Source of the DNA: Brochothrix thermosphacta DSM 20171 = FSL F6-1036
GTDB lineage: Bacteria; Bacillota; Bacilli; Lactobacillales; Listeriaceae
Direction of reading: 5' to 3'
NCBI RefSeq assembly: GCF_036884295.1
Contig: NZ_CP145608.1
Coordinates: forward strand, 1,612,001 to 1,676,000
Length of the DNA stretch: 64,000 nucleotides
Part shown: positions 29,231-38,550 of the stretch, in pieces
Layout: each line of letters begins with the position of its first letter
How positions within the stretch are numbered: the first letter of the stretch is position 1
The notes under the pieces: model-generated
The model's database searches: none
What the model saw: the letters and a program-made list of their open reading frames with translations, nothing else
What the model was told of the DNA's origin: nothing
Made by a program: the position numbers and the translations under genes

Positions 29231-29872
29231 GTGTCAGAATTTAACTTAACAAAAAAATATATTGAAGAAACTTGTAGTTACGAACCAGATTTCTTCAATC
29301 AAATAAGAGACAGTATTATTGCAGCAGGTATCAATGAAATGAGCATTGACGCCGATTCAGCACAATTTTTACGTGTTCTCTTAAAAACCACAGGCGCAAA
29401 AAACGTACTCGAATTAGGGACACTAGGTGGCTATAGCGCGATTTTATTTGCGTCTATTATCCCAGCTACAGGTCATGTCACAACAATAGATAACGATGTC
29501 CGTTACCAACCCCTATCGCAAGGAAATGCTGAAAAAACAGGCTACAAAGATAAAATTACTTTTATTTGTAATGATGGCTTAAAGGCGATGGAACAATTAG
29601 CATCAGAAGGCGCGACCTTTGATTTCTTCTTTATCGATGCTGCTAAAAATAGCTATATCAACTATTATGAATGGGCATTGTCCATGGCAAAACCAGGTGC
29701 AATGATTGTTGCCGACAATACGTTATGGAAAGGTGAAGTCCCTGATCCTGATAAAACATCTAACCCTATCCGTGCTATGCGCCGTTTCAATGAATACGTC
29801 TCTCAAGATGAACGAGTGGATGTTATTATTACTACTACTGGCGATGGTATGACTCTTGCCCGCGTTAAATAA
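29231..29872 (+). CDS. SAM-dependent O-methyltransferase (family 3)
   Basis: 213 residues. NVLELGTLGGYSAILFA is the SAM-binding glycine loop, TIDNDVRYQ ends in the ribose-binding acidic residue, DFFFIDAAKNSYINYYEWA holds the metal-binding Asp, and MIVADNTLWKGEV completes the metal site as in catechol-type O-methyltransferases. The acceptor is unknown. Start at GTG 29231, with GGAG eight bases upstream; a GTG at 29222 sits on the Shine-Dalgarno. It is divergent from the MFS operon. Confidence 0.87.
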   Translation: MSEFNLTKKYIEETCSYEPDFFNQIRDSIIAAGINEMSIDADSAQFLRVLLKTTGAKNVLELGTLGGYSAILFASIIPATGHVTTIDNDVRYQPLSQGNAEKTGYKDKITFICNDGLKAMEQLASEGATFDFFFIDAAKNSYINYYEWALSMAKPGAMIVADNTLWKGEVPDPDKTSNPIRAMRRFNEYVSQDERVDVIITTTGDGMTLARVK

Positions 29873-29875
29873 GCC

Positions 29876-29903
29876 AAAAACCACCCTCCATAAGGGTGGT
29901 TTT
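29876..29903. terminator. Terminator between the O-methyltransferase gene and rarD
   Basis: ACCACCCT and AGGGTGGT form an 8-pair GC-rich stem with a 5-base loop, flanked by A and T runs; it serves both convergent genes. Confidence 0.8.
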
Positions 29904-29910
29904 ACTTTAG

Positions 29911-30816
29911 TTATAATTTTGTTACGCGATACATTTTAAAGGTTGCGACTGAAAAAACAATCAAACCTAGCCAAATTAATGAGAAGCTGATGGCATGTGT
30001 CACTGTAAAAGCTTCATGATAGACTAATACGCCTAGTAAAAGACTGATAGTCGGTCCAATATACTGCATGAATCCCATCATGCTCAACGGGATATTACGA
30101 GCTGTGAAGGCAAATAATAGCAGTGGCACCGCTGTTACTATACCTGAAGAAACCACAAGTGCCCACATACCTAGCGTTGCATGATTGGTCACGAAACTTT
30201 GATCTGAATTGATAAAATAGAACCATGCAATCAAAGCAAATGGTGTTACAAATAACGTTTCAACCGCAAGCCCTTCAATTACTGCATAATCCATTTTCTT
30301 TTTAAGCAGACCATAAAATCCAAATGATAAAGCTAAAGTTAATGAAATATATGGGAAAGCACCTAAACTTAGTGTCATTACCATTACACCGATAAAAGCA
30401 AGGACTACTGCAATGACTTGTGCGCGTGCTAATTTTTCTTTTAAGAAGATGACTCCGAGTAAAATACTAATAATAGGGTTAATATAATAACCTAAACTTG
30501 TTTGTAAGATATGATTATTGTTGATTGCCCAAATAAACGTAAACCAGTTTGTTGAGATTAGTAATGACACAAGTAACATCATCAATAGTTTTTTTGGGTG
30601 GCGGAATAAGTCTGTTATGATTCTGACAAATGATTGCCATTTTTTTGATAAAACAACTGCAATTAACATGAAAACTGATGCCCAAATAATGCGTTGAGAT
30701 AATATTTCCATTGGTAATACATCACTTAATAATTTAAAAAAGAGCGGTATAAAGCCCCATAGTGTATACGTTAGTATGCCACTTAAAATACCAGCTTTTG
30801 TTTTGCGTTCGTTCAT
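29911..30816 (-). CDS. rarD: RarD-type EamA transporter
   Basis: 301 residues with ten hydrophobic helices in two EamA halves. The N-terminal GILSGILTYTLWGFIPLFFKLL is typical of RarD. FIWAINNNHILQTSLGYYINPI and FMQYIGPTISLLLGVLVYHEAF are the matching loops in the two halves. Its transported compound is unknown in the family. Single gene. Confidence 0.88.
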   Translation of the reverse strand: MNERKTKAGILSGILTYTLWGFIPLFFKLLSDVLPMEILSQRIIWASVFMLIAVVLSKKWQSFVRIITDLFRHPKKLLMMLLVSLLISTNWFTFIWAINNNHILQTSLGYYINPIISILLGVIFLKEKLARAQVIAVVLAFIGVMVMTLSLGAFPYISLTLALSFGFYGLLKKKMDYAVIEGLAVETLFVTPFALIAWFYFINSDQSFVTNHATLGMWALVVSSGIVTAVPLLLFAFTARNIPLSMMGFMQYIGPTISLLLGVLVYHEAFTVTHAISFSLIWLGLIVFSVATFKMYRVTKL

Positions 30817-30848
30817 GTTCTATGCTCTCCTCACTACGGTTAAAATAA

Positions 30849-30887
30849 TAAAAAGGAGACAAAACCATGAAGGTTTTGTCCCCTTTA
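30849..30887 (-). terminator. Terminator of the rplU-prp-rpmA operon
   Basis: On the minus strand AAAGGGGACAAAACC pairs with GGTTTTGTCTCCTTT, followed by a T run. Confidence 0.85.
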
Positions 30888-30897
30888 ACAGTGTTAA

Positions 30898-31191
30898 TTA
30901 TGCTTCTTGAGCTACAGGGTAGACAGAAACTTTTTTCTTGTCACGACCTACGCGTTCGAATTTAACAACACCATCAACTTTTGCGAATAAAGTATCATCG
31001 CCACCACGACCTACGTTAGCGCCTGGGAAAATACGCGTACCACGTTGACGATATAAAATCGAACCACCGCTTACGAATTGTCCGTCAGCACTCTTAGCGC
31101 CTAAACGCTTAGATTGTGAATCACGACCGTTGGCAGTAGAACCGCCACCTTTTTTATGGGCAAAATATTGGATATTTAATTTTAATAACAT
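30898..31191 (-). CDS. rpmA: 50S ribosomal protein L27 with cleavable N-terminal extension
   Basis: 97 residues from ATG 31191, behind GGAGGTGAAACAT. The N-terminus [17 protein letters not shown] matches the Firmicutes L27 precursor, in which the protease Prp cuts after the FFA/YFA motif to expose AHKKG or HKKG next to the ribosome's peptidyl transferase centre. The prp gene lies directly upstream in the same operon. The rest is standard L27. Confidence 0.95.
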   Translation of the reverse strand: MLLKLNIQYFAHKKGGGSTANGRDSQSKRLGAKSADGQFVSGGSILYRQRGTRIFPGANVGRGGDDTLFAKVDGVVKFERVGRDKKKVSVYPVAQEA

Positions 31192-31196
31192 ATGTT

Positions 31197-31538
31197 TCAC
31201 CTCCAGCTATTTTTTATCTGAATAAATTCAGTATAACTTTCTTCTAAGGTAGTGAACTGTGTTAATAGAGCTTCCGCTAACAATTGAACATCTCTATGGT
31301 CCTCATCTGATAAATCAACGGGTAGTGAATAATAAAGGTAACCTCCATCATCCTCTTCTTCAATATGCGGTAGTTGGCCAATATGCAAACTAATTGCATT
31401 AATCATCCCAAAAATCACAGTTGAAGCACCTGCACATACTAAATCTTTACCAGATTCCGCATAATCAGCGTGTCCTGTCATTTCTATCGCAACGATTTCC
31501 TTTGATTCTTTCAATCGGTTTACATTTACTTTTATCAC
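31197..31538 (-). CDS. prp: Ribosomal-processing cysteine protease Prp
   Basis: 113 residues. The catalytic His is in [20 protein letters not shown] and the catalytic Cys in the same stretch (VCAG). It removes the N-terminal extension of L27. It sits between rplU and rpmA, as across Firmicutes. The start is GTG 31538 with AAGGA ten bases upstream. Confidence 0.92.
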   Translation of the reverse strand: MIKVNVNRLKESKEIVAIEMTGHADYAESGKDLVCAGASTVIFGMINAISLHIGQLPHIEEEDDGGYLYYSLPVDLSDEDHRDVQLLAEALLTQFTTLEESYTEFIQIKNSWR

Positions 31539-31566
31539 ACGTCATCAGTCCTTAATCGTCTTTTAC

Positions 31567-31875
31567 TTAAGCGTTGATTTTACCAATCGTTACTTTTGTA
31601 TAAGGTTGACGGTGACCTTGTGTTTTGTGATAGTTTTTCTTAGGCTTGAATTTGAAAACGATAACTTTCTTTTGGCGACCGTGTTTTTCAACAGTACCAG
31701 TTACAGTTGCGCCTTCAATCAAAGGAGCACCAACCTTAACTGAATCACCACCAACGAATAATACTTCGTCGAATGTAATTTCAGCTCCAGCTTCAACATC
31801 TAATTTCTCGATGTAGATTACTTGGCCTTCTTCAACTTTTAATTGTTTACCACCTGTTTTAATAATTGCGTACAT
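31567..31875 (-). CDS. rplU: 50S ribosomal protein L21
   Basis: 102 residues starting [11 protein letters not shown] at ATG 31875, directly behind AGGAGGTGCAAAGA. The C-terminal [27 protein letters not shown] is the rRNA-binding tail (shown here only as a description of the conserved basic region). First gene of the operon, led by an L21 leader RNA. Confidence 0.96.
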   Translation of the reverse strand: MYAIIKTGGKQLKVEEGQVIYIEKLDVEAGAEITFDEVLFVGGDSVKVGAPLIEGATVTGTVEKHGRQKKVIVFKFKPKKNYHKTQGHRQPYTKVTIGKINA

Positions 31876-31885
31876 TCTTTGCACC

Positions 31886-31985
31886 TCCTCTTGATTACTT
31901 AGACTCGCCACTTACAGGCGACACTGGGTTCTTAATACCTGAAATGAGCGGTTACAGTAGCACGGGTGCTACATACATAACATAT
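31886..31985 (-). promoter_or_regulatory. Ribosomal protein L21 leader RNA
   Basis: The transcript before rplU contains two strong hairpins: GTAGCACCCGTGCTAC, a perfect GC-rich stem, and GTGTCGCCTGTAAGTGGCGA near the ribosome binding site. Position and shape fit the L21 leader family of low-GC Gram-positive bacteria, thought to mediate autoregulation by the ribosomal protein. Confidence 0.75.
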
Positions 31986-31988
31986 CTT

Positions 31989-32017
31989 AATATATCATAT
32001 CAGCTGTTCATCGTCAA
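31989..32017 (-). promoter_or_regulatory. Promoter of the rplU operon
   Basis: -35 TTGACG (32017-32012), 17-base spacer, -10 TATATT (31994-31989), immediately before the L21 leader. Confidence 0.65.
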
Positions 32018-32029
32018 TGATTAATCAGA

Positions 32030-32410
32030 TTATTTTTTGATTTCTGCAATCATTTCTATTTCTACTAAAGCATTTTTAGGTAATGCTGCAACTTCAACAC
32101 AACTACGAGCCGGACAAACCTCTCCTAGAGCAGCGGAATATGCTTCATTCAATTCAGCAAAACCACCTAAATCAGTTGTGAATATTGTTGTTTTAACAAT
32201 ATTTGAATAGTTTCCACCACAACTTTCTAGTAAAGCCTTGATGTTTTTCATGACTTGATCTGTTTGTTCCGCGATTGTTTCGCCAACCATTTCCCCCGTT
32301 TGTGGATCCAACGGAATTTGTCCTGAAAAGAAATGTAAATCGCCAACTATTTGACCCTGAGAATATGGACCTATTGCTTGTGGTGCATCTAATGTTTGAA
32401 TGGTTTTCAT
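32030..32410 (-). CDS. ridA: RidA family enamine/imine deaminase
   Basis: 126 residues. AIGPYSQGQIVGDLHFFSGQ, NIKALLESCGG, and PARSCVEVAALPKNALVEIEMIA (a conserved Arg and the closing Glu) are the RidA marks. It clears reactive enamine intermediates made by PLP enzymes. It stands alone between rplU and the minCD genes. The 258 bases upstream hold no gene. Confidence 0.92.
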   Translation of the reverse strand: MKTIQTLDAPQAIGPYSQGQIVGDLHFFSGQIPLDPQTGEMVGETIAEQTDQVMKNIKALLESCGGNYSNIVKTTIFTTDLGGFAELNEAYSAALGEVCPARSCVEVAALPKNALVEIEMIAEIKK

Positions 32411-32630
32411 TGTTGTTCCTCCTTAGTTATGATGTTCTCATTGTATCATATTTTTATTTTAACTCAGCAAACAAAAGTGAACCTTTTTTGTCAGAGGATA
32501 GACTGTTATCAACTGGAAATAAGGTTTTTTCTTAGCGATTATAGAGGTTAAGCGTTTCAATGTCATTAACAGGAATTTTTTCGTACGATACGATTGATTT
32601 ATGTCCATGAAAACATTACTTCTACCAACA

Positions 32631-32663
32631 TAAAAAGAGTGAACCTTTTTAAAGGTTCACTCT
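32631..32663 (-). terminator. Terminator of the mre-min operon
   Basis: AGAGTGAACCTTT and AAAGGTTCACTCT form a perfect 13-pair stem with a 2-base centre, followed on the minus strand by T5. Confidence 0.85.
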
Positions 32664-32668
32664 AGTCT

Positions 32669-33463
32669 CTATGCTTTTTTACCGAATAAGCGTTGGAAAA
32701 ACCCTAATTTCTTTTCTTTAATGTCCATTAGAGGCACTGATTCGCCCTGTATACGTCGCGCAATATTGCGGTAACCTATTGAAGCCTTTGATGTGTTAGA
32801 TAGCACTACAGGCTGTCCACTATTCGAAGATTCAATCACGGCTTCATCGTCCAGAATTATTCCTAATAATTCAATAGATAAATGTGATGTAATATCTTCA
32901 ATTGTCATCGAACGGCCGTCTTCAACCATATTCACACGAATACGATTAACAATCAATTTTGGTGCTGGCATTTCTTGCTGCTCCAACAAACCAATAATTC
33001 GATCAGCATCACGTACTGATGAGATTTCTGGCGTAGCTACAACAATTGCTCGATCAGCTCCAGCAATAGCATTCTTAAAGCCTTGCTCGATACCGGCTGG
33101 GCAATCAAGAATGATATAATCATAATCTTCACGCATACTGTCAATGAGCGTCTTCATCTCATCTCCTGTAATAGCATCTTTATCTGAATTTTGAGCTGCG
33201 GGAAGTAAGAATAAATCACCATCAAAACGCTTGTCTTTAACTAACGCTTGATGTAATTTGCAACGACCTGCAACAACATCCACAATATCATAGACAATAC
33301 GGTTTTCTAACCCTAGAATAACATCGAGGTTTCGCAAACCAATATCCATATCAATTAGGCAAACTTTCTTTCCTTGCAACGCAAGTGCTGTACCTAGATT
33401 AGCGGAAGTTGTCGACTTACCGACGCCACCTTTTCCAGATGTAATAACGATTGCCTCGCCCAC
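32669..33463 (-). CDS. minD: Septum site-determining protein MinD
   Basis: 264 residues. The deviant Walker A is GKGGVGKSTTSANLG with both lysines, followed by CLIDMDIGLRNLDV and YIILDCPAGIE. The last residues KEKKLGFFQRLFGKKA form the amphipathic membrane-targeting helix. It positions MinC at the poles and keeps the division septum central. It starts two bases after the minC stop. Confidence 0.95.
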   Translation of the reverse strand: MGEAIVITSGKGGVGKSTTSANLGTALALQGKKVCLIDMDIGLRNLDVILGLENRIVYDIVDVVAGRCKLHQALVKDKRFDGDLFLLPAAQNSDKDAITGDEMKTLIDSMREDYDYIILDCPAGIEQGFKNAIAGADRAIVVATPEISSVRDADRIIGLLEQQEMPAPKLIVNRIRVNMVEDGRSMTIEDITSHLSIELLGIILDDEAVIESSNSGQPVVLSNTSKASIGYRNIARRIQGESVPLMDIKEKKLGFFQRLFGKKA

Positions 33464-33465
33464 GT

Positions 33466-34152
33466 TTAGCGTCCCCCTTTTTCAACTGCAAAAATCGATT
33501 TCACGTCACTATATTTACTCAATTCTTCAATTGCAATATTATTTTCTTTATCTAAGTACGCAACGGACATTCGCGATGATAATGCAATTGCTTCTTCTTT
33601 ATCAATCGTTCGAACACTCGAAGCAATTCGTAGCTGTGCTGGGTAATGAAAACAACCCATGATAACAGCTTTCATATTACCATTTTTTCCTGCGTGTATT
33701 GTTCCCTTTACATCACCTAATACAAACGCATGCTCAATAACTTCAACATGACCGCCAGGATTCACCTCTCCAACAACAAGGATATGCGCCTGTGATTCAA
33801 CCAATTGTCCCGAACGAATTAAACGTGAGACAGGAAAAACCTCATCTTCATGCTTCCACTTTTTAGCTGCTGCTCTCGTCATAACAGACGTTTGGATGCG
33901 ACTAACTATTAAGTCACTTTCGTCATGAATGATACGAATAATCTGTTCTTGAAAACCTTTACTTAAAATTCTAGCACCTGTTTCAACAATTACGGGTGAA
34001 CGTTTAGACGTTTCATCTACCGTCTTATTTTGTCTTGTACTTAACATCGTTTTTAATTCATTTATCAATTCTTTATAGCCCGATTCATCGGATAGATTAA
34101 GAACAATACCATCTTTCGTGCCTTTTAATTGAACAGGTTTTTTATCCATCAT
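33466..34152 (-). CDS. minC: Septum site-determining protein MinC
   Basis: 228 residues. The variable N-terminal domain ends near residue 105, and the conserved C-terminal beta-helix has SGQLVESQAHILVVGEVNPGG and GTIHAGKNGNMKAVIMG. It inhibits FtsZ assembly and binds MinD through the C-terminal domain. Upstream is mreD, 29 bases away, in the same operon. Confidence 0.93.
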   Translation of the reverse strand: MMDKKPVQLKGTKDGIVLNLSDESGYKELINELKTMLSTRQNKTVDETSKRSPVIVETGARILSKGFQEQIIRIIHDESDLIVSRIQTSVMTRAAAKKWKHEDEVFPVSRLIRSGQLVESQAHILVVGEVNPGGHVEVIEHAFVLGDVKGTIHAGKNGNMKAVIMGCFHYPAQLRIASSVRTIDKEEAIALSSRMSVAYLDKENNIAIEELSKYSDVKSIFAVEKGGR

Positions 34153-34181
34153 AGAACCTCCCTAGATTTATAATCTATGCA

Positions 34182-34733
34182 TCATAATTTAACATGTGTA
34201 GAGGATAATCCTTTGGTTTCACGTTTCCAACGTTTAAGTAATAACATAAATGGAAAGTAAATAATTAGAAAATAAGCAATATTAAATAATAATGTCGTTG
34301 TTAATCGCGTTGTCACATAAGGTAAAAACGCTATTGATACACTCTTCATACTTGAAAATATCAGGTAGGCTCCAAACTCACTTATTGCCACACCGAAAAT
34401 TGAAACAAGCAGAATCATAATAAATGTTCCTTGAAGATAATGAAGTAATTTTTGCGAAATATAAACAACAACTGGAAATAACGCAAAGTAAATGCCAATA
34501 ATTCCGATGTTATATATATCATATACTAATCCTAATACCAATGCATAAATCATCACTTGGTTTCTTGGTAAATAAACAACCATCATCACTAACATCACAA
34601 TAATGAAATGAGGAATGAATCTCGTCTCACCATAAAAAAGTGTGCGTGCAAAGTAGAAGCTGACTGTATTTTCAAGAATGAAAACCAAACCCATAATGAT
34701 AGGCAGAAGGATTCTTGCAGGTATTCTATTCAT
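34182..34733 (-). CDS. mreD: Rod shape-determining protein MreD
   Basis: 183 residues with five or six hydrophobic helices and few charged loops, as usual for MreD. The ATG follows AAGGAGGAG. It is recognised mainly by its place between mreC and minC and by its helix pattern, because the family is poorly conserved. It is part of the elongation machinery. Confidence 0.88.
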   Translation of the reverse strand: MNRIPARILLPIIMGLVFILENTVSFYFARTLFYGETRFIPHFIIVMLVMMVVYLPRNQVMIYALVLGLVYDIYNIGIIGIYFALFPVVVYISQKLLHYLQGTFIMILLVSIFGVAISEFGAYLIFSSMKSVSIAFLPYVTTRLTTTLLFNIAYFLIIYFPFMLLLKRWKRETKGLSSTHVKL

Positions 34734-34750
34734 GCGAGCTCCTCCTTAAC

Positions 34751-35602
34751 CTATGAATCTGTATCCACTGTTCTTTTAGCAACAAATACCGTATCAAAAT
34801 CATACAAATCAGCTTCAGTTTTTATATTAGCTGTTTGTGATAAACCAAACTGATCATTCTCAACATCTTTAATTTCACCAATTAAAAGACCTGCTGGGAA
34901 ACGACCACCGTAACCTGTTGTTACGACTTTTTGACCTTTTTTATATTTTTGATCAATGGGTAATTGCGTTAATTGAATGGTATTTTCTTCTTTATTGTAA
35001 CCACTTACGATACCATAAGCTTTTTTATTATCTTTACCTTGGATTGCAGCAGAAATACGCGTTCTTGAATCTGAAGAACTTAAAAGCTCAACTGAGGATG
35101 ATTTAGCACTGACAGATTTAATTTTACCAACTAAACCTTTCCCAGTAGTAACAGCCATATTCGGCTTAATACCATCAAGCGAACCTTTGTTGATTGTCAC
35201 TTGATCAAACCAACCGTCTGGATCACGAGAAATAACAAGTGCTGAAATCGGATCGAATTCAGATAACGTGCTTTTAACGTCTGTTTGTTGTTTGAGTTCT
35301 GCATTTTCACGTTTTAGCGTGACAACATCACTTTGCAACTGTCCAAGTTGTTCAACTTGTTCTTTTAATGATTTGTTTTCCTCATAAGTAGAACTCAAAT
35401 CTTTTGCACCAGAAAAAATACCGACAACAAAATTTACTGGTTTGGAAATAATATTAGATGCGAATCCAACAACATCATATACAAAAAGCTCTGGCAAAGA
35501 AGCATTTTCACGATCACGTGAAGTAAATCCAACCAGACTTACAAATAAGACTACTGCAACTAGTAGAATCAATAAACGTTTATTCAAGAAAAAACGTGGC
35601 AT
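34751..35602 (-). CDS. mreC: Rod shape-determining protein MreC
   Basis: 283 residues. One N-terminal membrane anchor (LLILLVAVVLFVSLVGF), then a coiled coil at about residues 75-105 (YEENKSLKEQVEQLGQ), then the beta-barrel domain with VTINKGSLDGIKPNMAVTT and GLVGKI. It sits on the outer face of the membrane and links MreB to wall synthesis. Confidence 0.93.
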   Translation of the reverse strand: MPRFFLNKRLLILLVAVVLFVSLVGFTSRDRENASLPELFVYDVVGFASNIISKPVNFVVGIFSGAKDLSSTYEENKSLKEQVEQLGQLQSDVVTLKRENAELKQQTDVKSTLSEFDPISALVISRDPDGWFDQVTINKGSLDGIKPNMAVTTGKGLVGKIKSVSAKSSSVELLSSSDSRTRISAAIQGKDNKKAYGIVSGYNKEENTIQLTQLPIDQKYKKGQKVVTTGYGGRFPAGLLIGEIKDVENDQFGLSQTANIKTEADLYDFDTVFVAKRTVDTDS

Positions 35603-35680
35603 AACAACACCTCAACATATTTAATTTGATATTAATGGATAATGAATAAGACAGCAAATTACACTGTCTTAGTTCAGAAT

Positions 35681-36697
35681 TTATCTAGATTTTTTAGCGT
35701 TTTTAAACAAATCAATATTATCTAATGATTTACCTGTACCAATTGCTACACAATCCAATGGATCTTCTGCAATAACGACTGGCATGTTTGTTTCCTCTGA
35801 GATTAAGCGATCAATGTTGTGTAACAATGCGCCACCACCTGTTAGGACGATTCCTCTGTCCATAATATCAGCAGCTAATTCAGGAGGCGTACTTTCTAAT
35901 GTTGTTTTAACAGCATCAATTACTTGCATAACTGAATCATGTAAAGCTGTGCAAATTTCAGCTGCTGTAATTTCAATTGTTTTCGGTAAACCAGTCACTA
36001 AATCACGACCACGAATATCGGTTGTTTGTTTTTCTAAACCTTCAACATTAGCTGATCCAATTTCCATTTTAATTTGCTCTGCAGTACGCTCACCAATTAA
36101 TAGGTTATATGTTTTTCTAATGTAATTAACAATCGCTTCATCTAATTTATCACCAGCCGTACGTTCTGATACAGCAGTAACGATACCACCAAGTGAAATA
36201 ATCGCAACTTCAGTTGTACCACCACCGATGTCTACTACCATACTACCCGTAGGTTCCCAAACAGGTAATCCCGCTCCAATTGCAGCAGCGAATGGTTCTT
36301 CAATCGTATAAGCATCACGAGCGCCTGCTTGACGAGTTGCATCAATTACTGCACGCTCTTCAACCCCAGTTACTCCAACTGGTATACAAATCATTACATG
36401 CGGTTTACCAATACCCATGCCTTTGTTTAACTTGTTAATGTAATATTTCATCATTGCTGCGGTAATATCATAATCAGCAATAACTCCGTCTTTCATTGGA
36501 CGAATTGCAACGATGTTACCTGGTGTACGACCAATCATGTTACGTGCGTCACTTCCGACAGCTACGATTTGACCTGAATCTTTATTAATTGCAACTACAG
36601 ATGGTTCACGTAAAGCGATACCTTTACCTTTTACATATACCAATGTGTTTGCTGTCCCTAAATCTATACCAATATCCTTGCTTCCGAAATTAAACAT
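35681..36697 (-). CDS. mreB: Rod shape-determining protein MreB
   Basis: 338 residues of the actin family. [19 protein letters not shown] is the phosphate 1 motif, [16 protein letters not shown] phosphate 2 and [11 protein letters not shown] the adenosine motif. It forms membrane-bound filaments that guide lateral wall growth. First gene of mreBCD-minCD. Confidence 0.96.
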   Translation of the reverse strand: MFNFGSKDIGIDLGTANTLVYVKGKGIALREPSVVAINKDSGQIVAVGSDARNMIGRTPGNIVAIRPMKDGVIADYDITAAMMKYYINKLNKGMGIGKPHVMICIPVGVTGVEERAVIDATRQAGARDAYTIEEPFAAAIGAGLPVWEPTGSMVVDIGGGTTEVAIISLGGIVTAVSERTAGDKLDEAIVNYIRKTYNLLIGERTAEQIKMEIGSANVEGLEKQTTDIRGRDLVTGLPKTIEITAAEICTALHDSVMQVIDAVKTTLESTPPELAADIMDRGIVLTGGGALLHNIDRLISEETNMPVVIAEDPLDCVAIGTGKSLDNIDLFKNAKKSR

Positions 36698-37016
36698 TTT
36701 TTAAGACTCCTTTAAAAGTTGATTTTTATCGTATTCTCTATATTATTATTCATCATTTCAATTCAATGTGTCTCTAACTTTTGTCACTCTATCATTATAT
36801 CATATACTGTATGTGAATCCATCATATCAAATACATACAATCACACTGTTCTTTTTATAATGCCTCAGCTAAAAATGAAACTAACCATCATGTTCACTAT
36901 TTTAACATAGCTATCCTTTTTTTAAAATAAATTGTCGGCTAAAAACAACATATTGACTGTATTTCTCTATTTTTGTATAAAACAAACGTAAAAAGACGAA
37001 CGTTTGTATGCCTTTT
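36698..37016. other. Intergenic region between mreB and radC
   Basis: About 320 AT-rich bases. A minus-strand -10 TATAAT lies at 36799-36794 and may serve mreB, though no good -35 is 17 bases upstream. I see no clear terminator for radC, no repeat and no gene here. Confidence 0.4.
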
Positions 37017-37691
37017 TCAAACAAATACGCCTGCCCTCTTCATGCTATAAAATTTTCCATCACCAATAATAATATGATCAATCATACGTATCCCCAACAA
37101 TAAACCACTTTCATGCAAACGAACCGTCGCTTTTTCATCCGCTAAGGAAGGTGTGACATCGCCAGAGGGATGATTATGAAAACAAATAAAGCTCACTGCA
37201 TCATATTGTAACGCCTTAAGATAAACTTCACGTGGGGAAATCATCGTTTCATTAACACCTCCAATATACAATGTTTTGCGTTTTAATAAATGATTTTTAG
37301 AATTAAGATATAAACAAACAAAATGTTCTTGTTTAAGATAACGCATATCAGACATTACCACACCGACCGCATCTTCAGGTGTTTTAATAACTTTTTTTAT
37401 TTCAAAAGGAACTTTAGCAAAGCGGCGTCCAAATTCGAGAGCCGCCAGTATTTGCGAAGCTTTAACAGGACCAATCCCATTAATTGTCATCAACTCACTG
37501 TGTGTCGTAGTATGCAAATCGGCTAGTTCTTGATAATTATGCAATACATTTATCGCCAATTCACTTACAGGCAATACGCGTGTACCTGATTGTAAGATAA
37601 CCATTAGCAATTCTTGCAACGAGAGTTCGGCAGCTCCACCATTTATTAAGCGCTCACGTGGCAAATCGACTAAAGCTGATTGTGTGCCCAT
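37017..37691 (-). CDS. radC: RadC family JAB-domain protein
   Basis: 224 residues. An N-terminal helix-hairpin-helix part (INGIGPVKASQILAALEFGRR) is joined to a JAB/MPN domain with the zinc motif FHNHPSGDVTPSLADE. Family proteins are metal-dependent hydrolases of debated function; a role in DNA repair is historical and not well supported. It overlaps the prepilin peptidase gene by 22 bases, as in Listeria and Bacillus. Confidence 0.93.
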   Translation of the reverse strand: MGTQSALVDLPRERLINGGAAELSLQELLMVILQSGTRVLPVSELAINVLHNYQELADLHTTTHSELMTINGIGPVKASQILAALEFGRRFAKVPFEIKKVIKTPEDAVGVVMSDMRYLKQEHFVCLYLNSKNHLLKRKTLYIGGVNETMISPREVYLKALQYDAVSFICFHNHPSGDVTPSLADEKATVRLHESGLLLGIRMIDHIIIGDGKFYSMKRAGVFV

Positions 37692-38350
37692 CGAAAAACC
37701 TCCTCCATTACTATTACTATATAAAAACTACTCCCGATAAAAGGGCAAAATGGTACTAATCCTTGGCGATCCATTAAAATGACATAAACCAGCGCTAACA
37801 CTGCGGAAAATCCCACAAAAAACATAAAAGTTATCACATCCATCCATGTGCTCAAAGCCGCAAATAACCAAATATCACCGCTTCCTAGCGAATGACGAAA
37901 GATTATATATAATAAAACACACAACAGTAAAGGGATTAAAATCGTACCCTCACATGCCGTTTCTCTGAGATACAAACCAATCATCATTATAACGACAACT
38001 ATCGGGATGGGTATATGCAACGTCTGATAATCGACAAGCGTCATCCAAAAAAGCAATAGCACTACTATGCCTTCAAGTAGATTCGTCAACGTTATTTCGA
38101 ATCCTAGAGGTAGCATTAAAACGACAACTATAACTTCTGTTATAAAATATTTTTTTGAAATAATCCCATTGCAACACGAAGCTCGTCCTCTCAATAACAT
38201 AAAGCTAATAAAGGGAATTAAATCAATTACCTTTAAACGCACCAAACACTGATCACAACACGAACGTTTTCGCCACCATGATTTTTGATTACAATAATTT
38301 TCAACACTCCAATAGACGAAAGAACTCAACATAAAACCAATTATAATCAT
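37670..38350 (-). CDS. comC: Prepilin peptidase (type IV leader peptidase, ComC type)
   Basis: 226 residues. The N-terminal domain has paired cysteines (SCCDQC and SCCNG) that may bind zinc. The A24 aspartic protease sites are the Asp in TLVDYQT and the GSGD motif at LGSGDIWLFAAL. Several membrane helices are visible. It would process the ComG pseudopilins of the DNA uptake machine. It appears intact, so a competence pseudopilus is at least possible; com genes are not otherwise in the window. Confidence 0.88.
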   Translation of the reverse strand: MIIIGFMLSSFVYWSVENYCNQKSWWRKRSCCDQCLVRLKVIDLIPFISFMLLRGRASCCNGIISKKYFITEVIVVVLMLPLGFEITLTNLLEGIVVLLLFWMTLVDYQTLHIPIPIVVVIMMIGLYLRETACEGTILIPLLLCVLLYIIFRHSLGSGDIWLFAALSTWMDVITFMFFVGFSAVLALVYVILMDRQGLVPFCPFIGSSFYIVIVMEEVFRWAHNQL

Positions 38351-38493
38351 CGTTTTCTCCTTTGCTGTTAGTATAACAACCAGGATTGCTTGTACCTAAA
38401 GCTCAATTTGCATTTTTATTCTGTGAGACTCTACTAAAATCACTATTAAAAGCACGCAAACAGCCTTTTTTTCGCAGTACTCCTATTTAAAAT

Positions 38494-38538
38494 AAAAAAA
38501 CATCCCTAGCACTAGTTGATAACTAGCATTAGAGATGC
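38494..38538 (-). terminator. Terminator of valS-folC
   Basis: An 18-base stem with wobble pairs, GCATCTCTAATGCTAGTT against AACTAGTGCTAGGGATGT, is followed on the minus strand by T7. Confidence 0.8.
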
Positions 38539-38550
38539 TTCGGTATAATT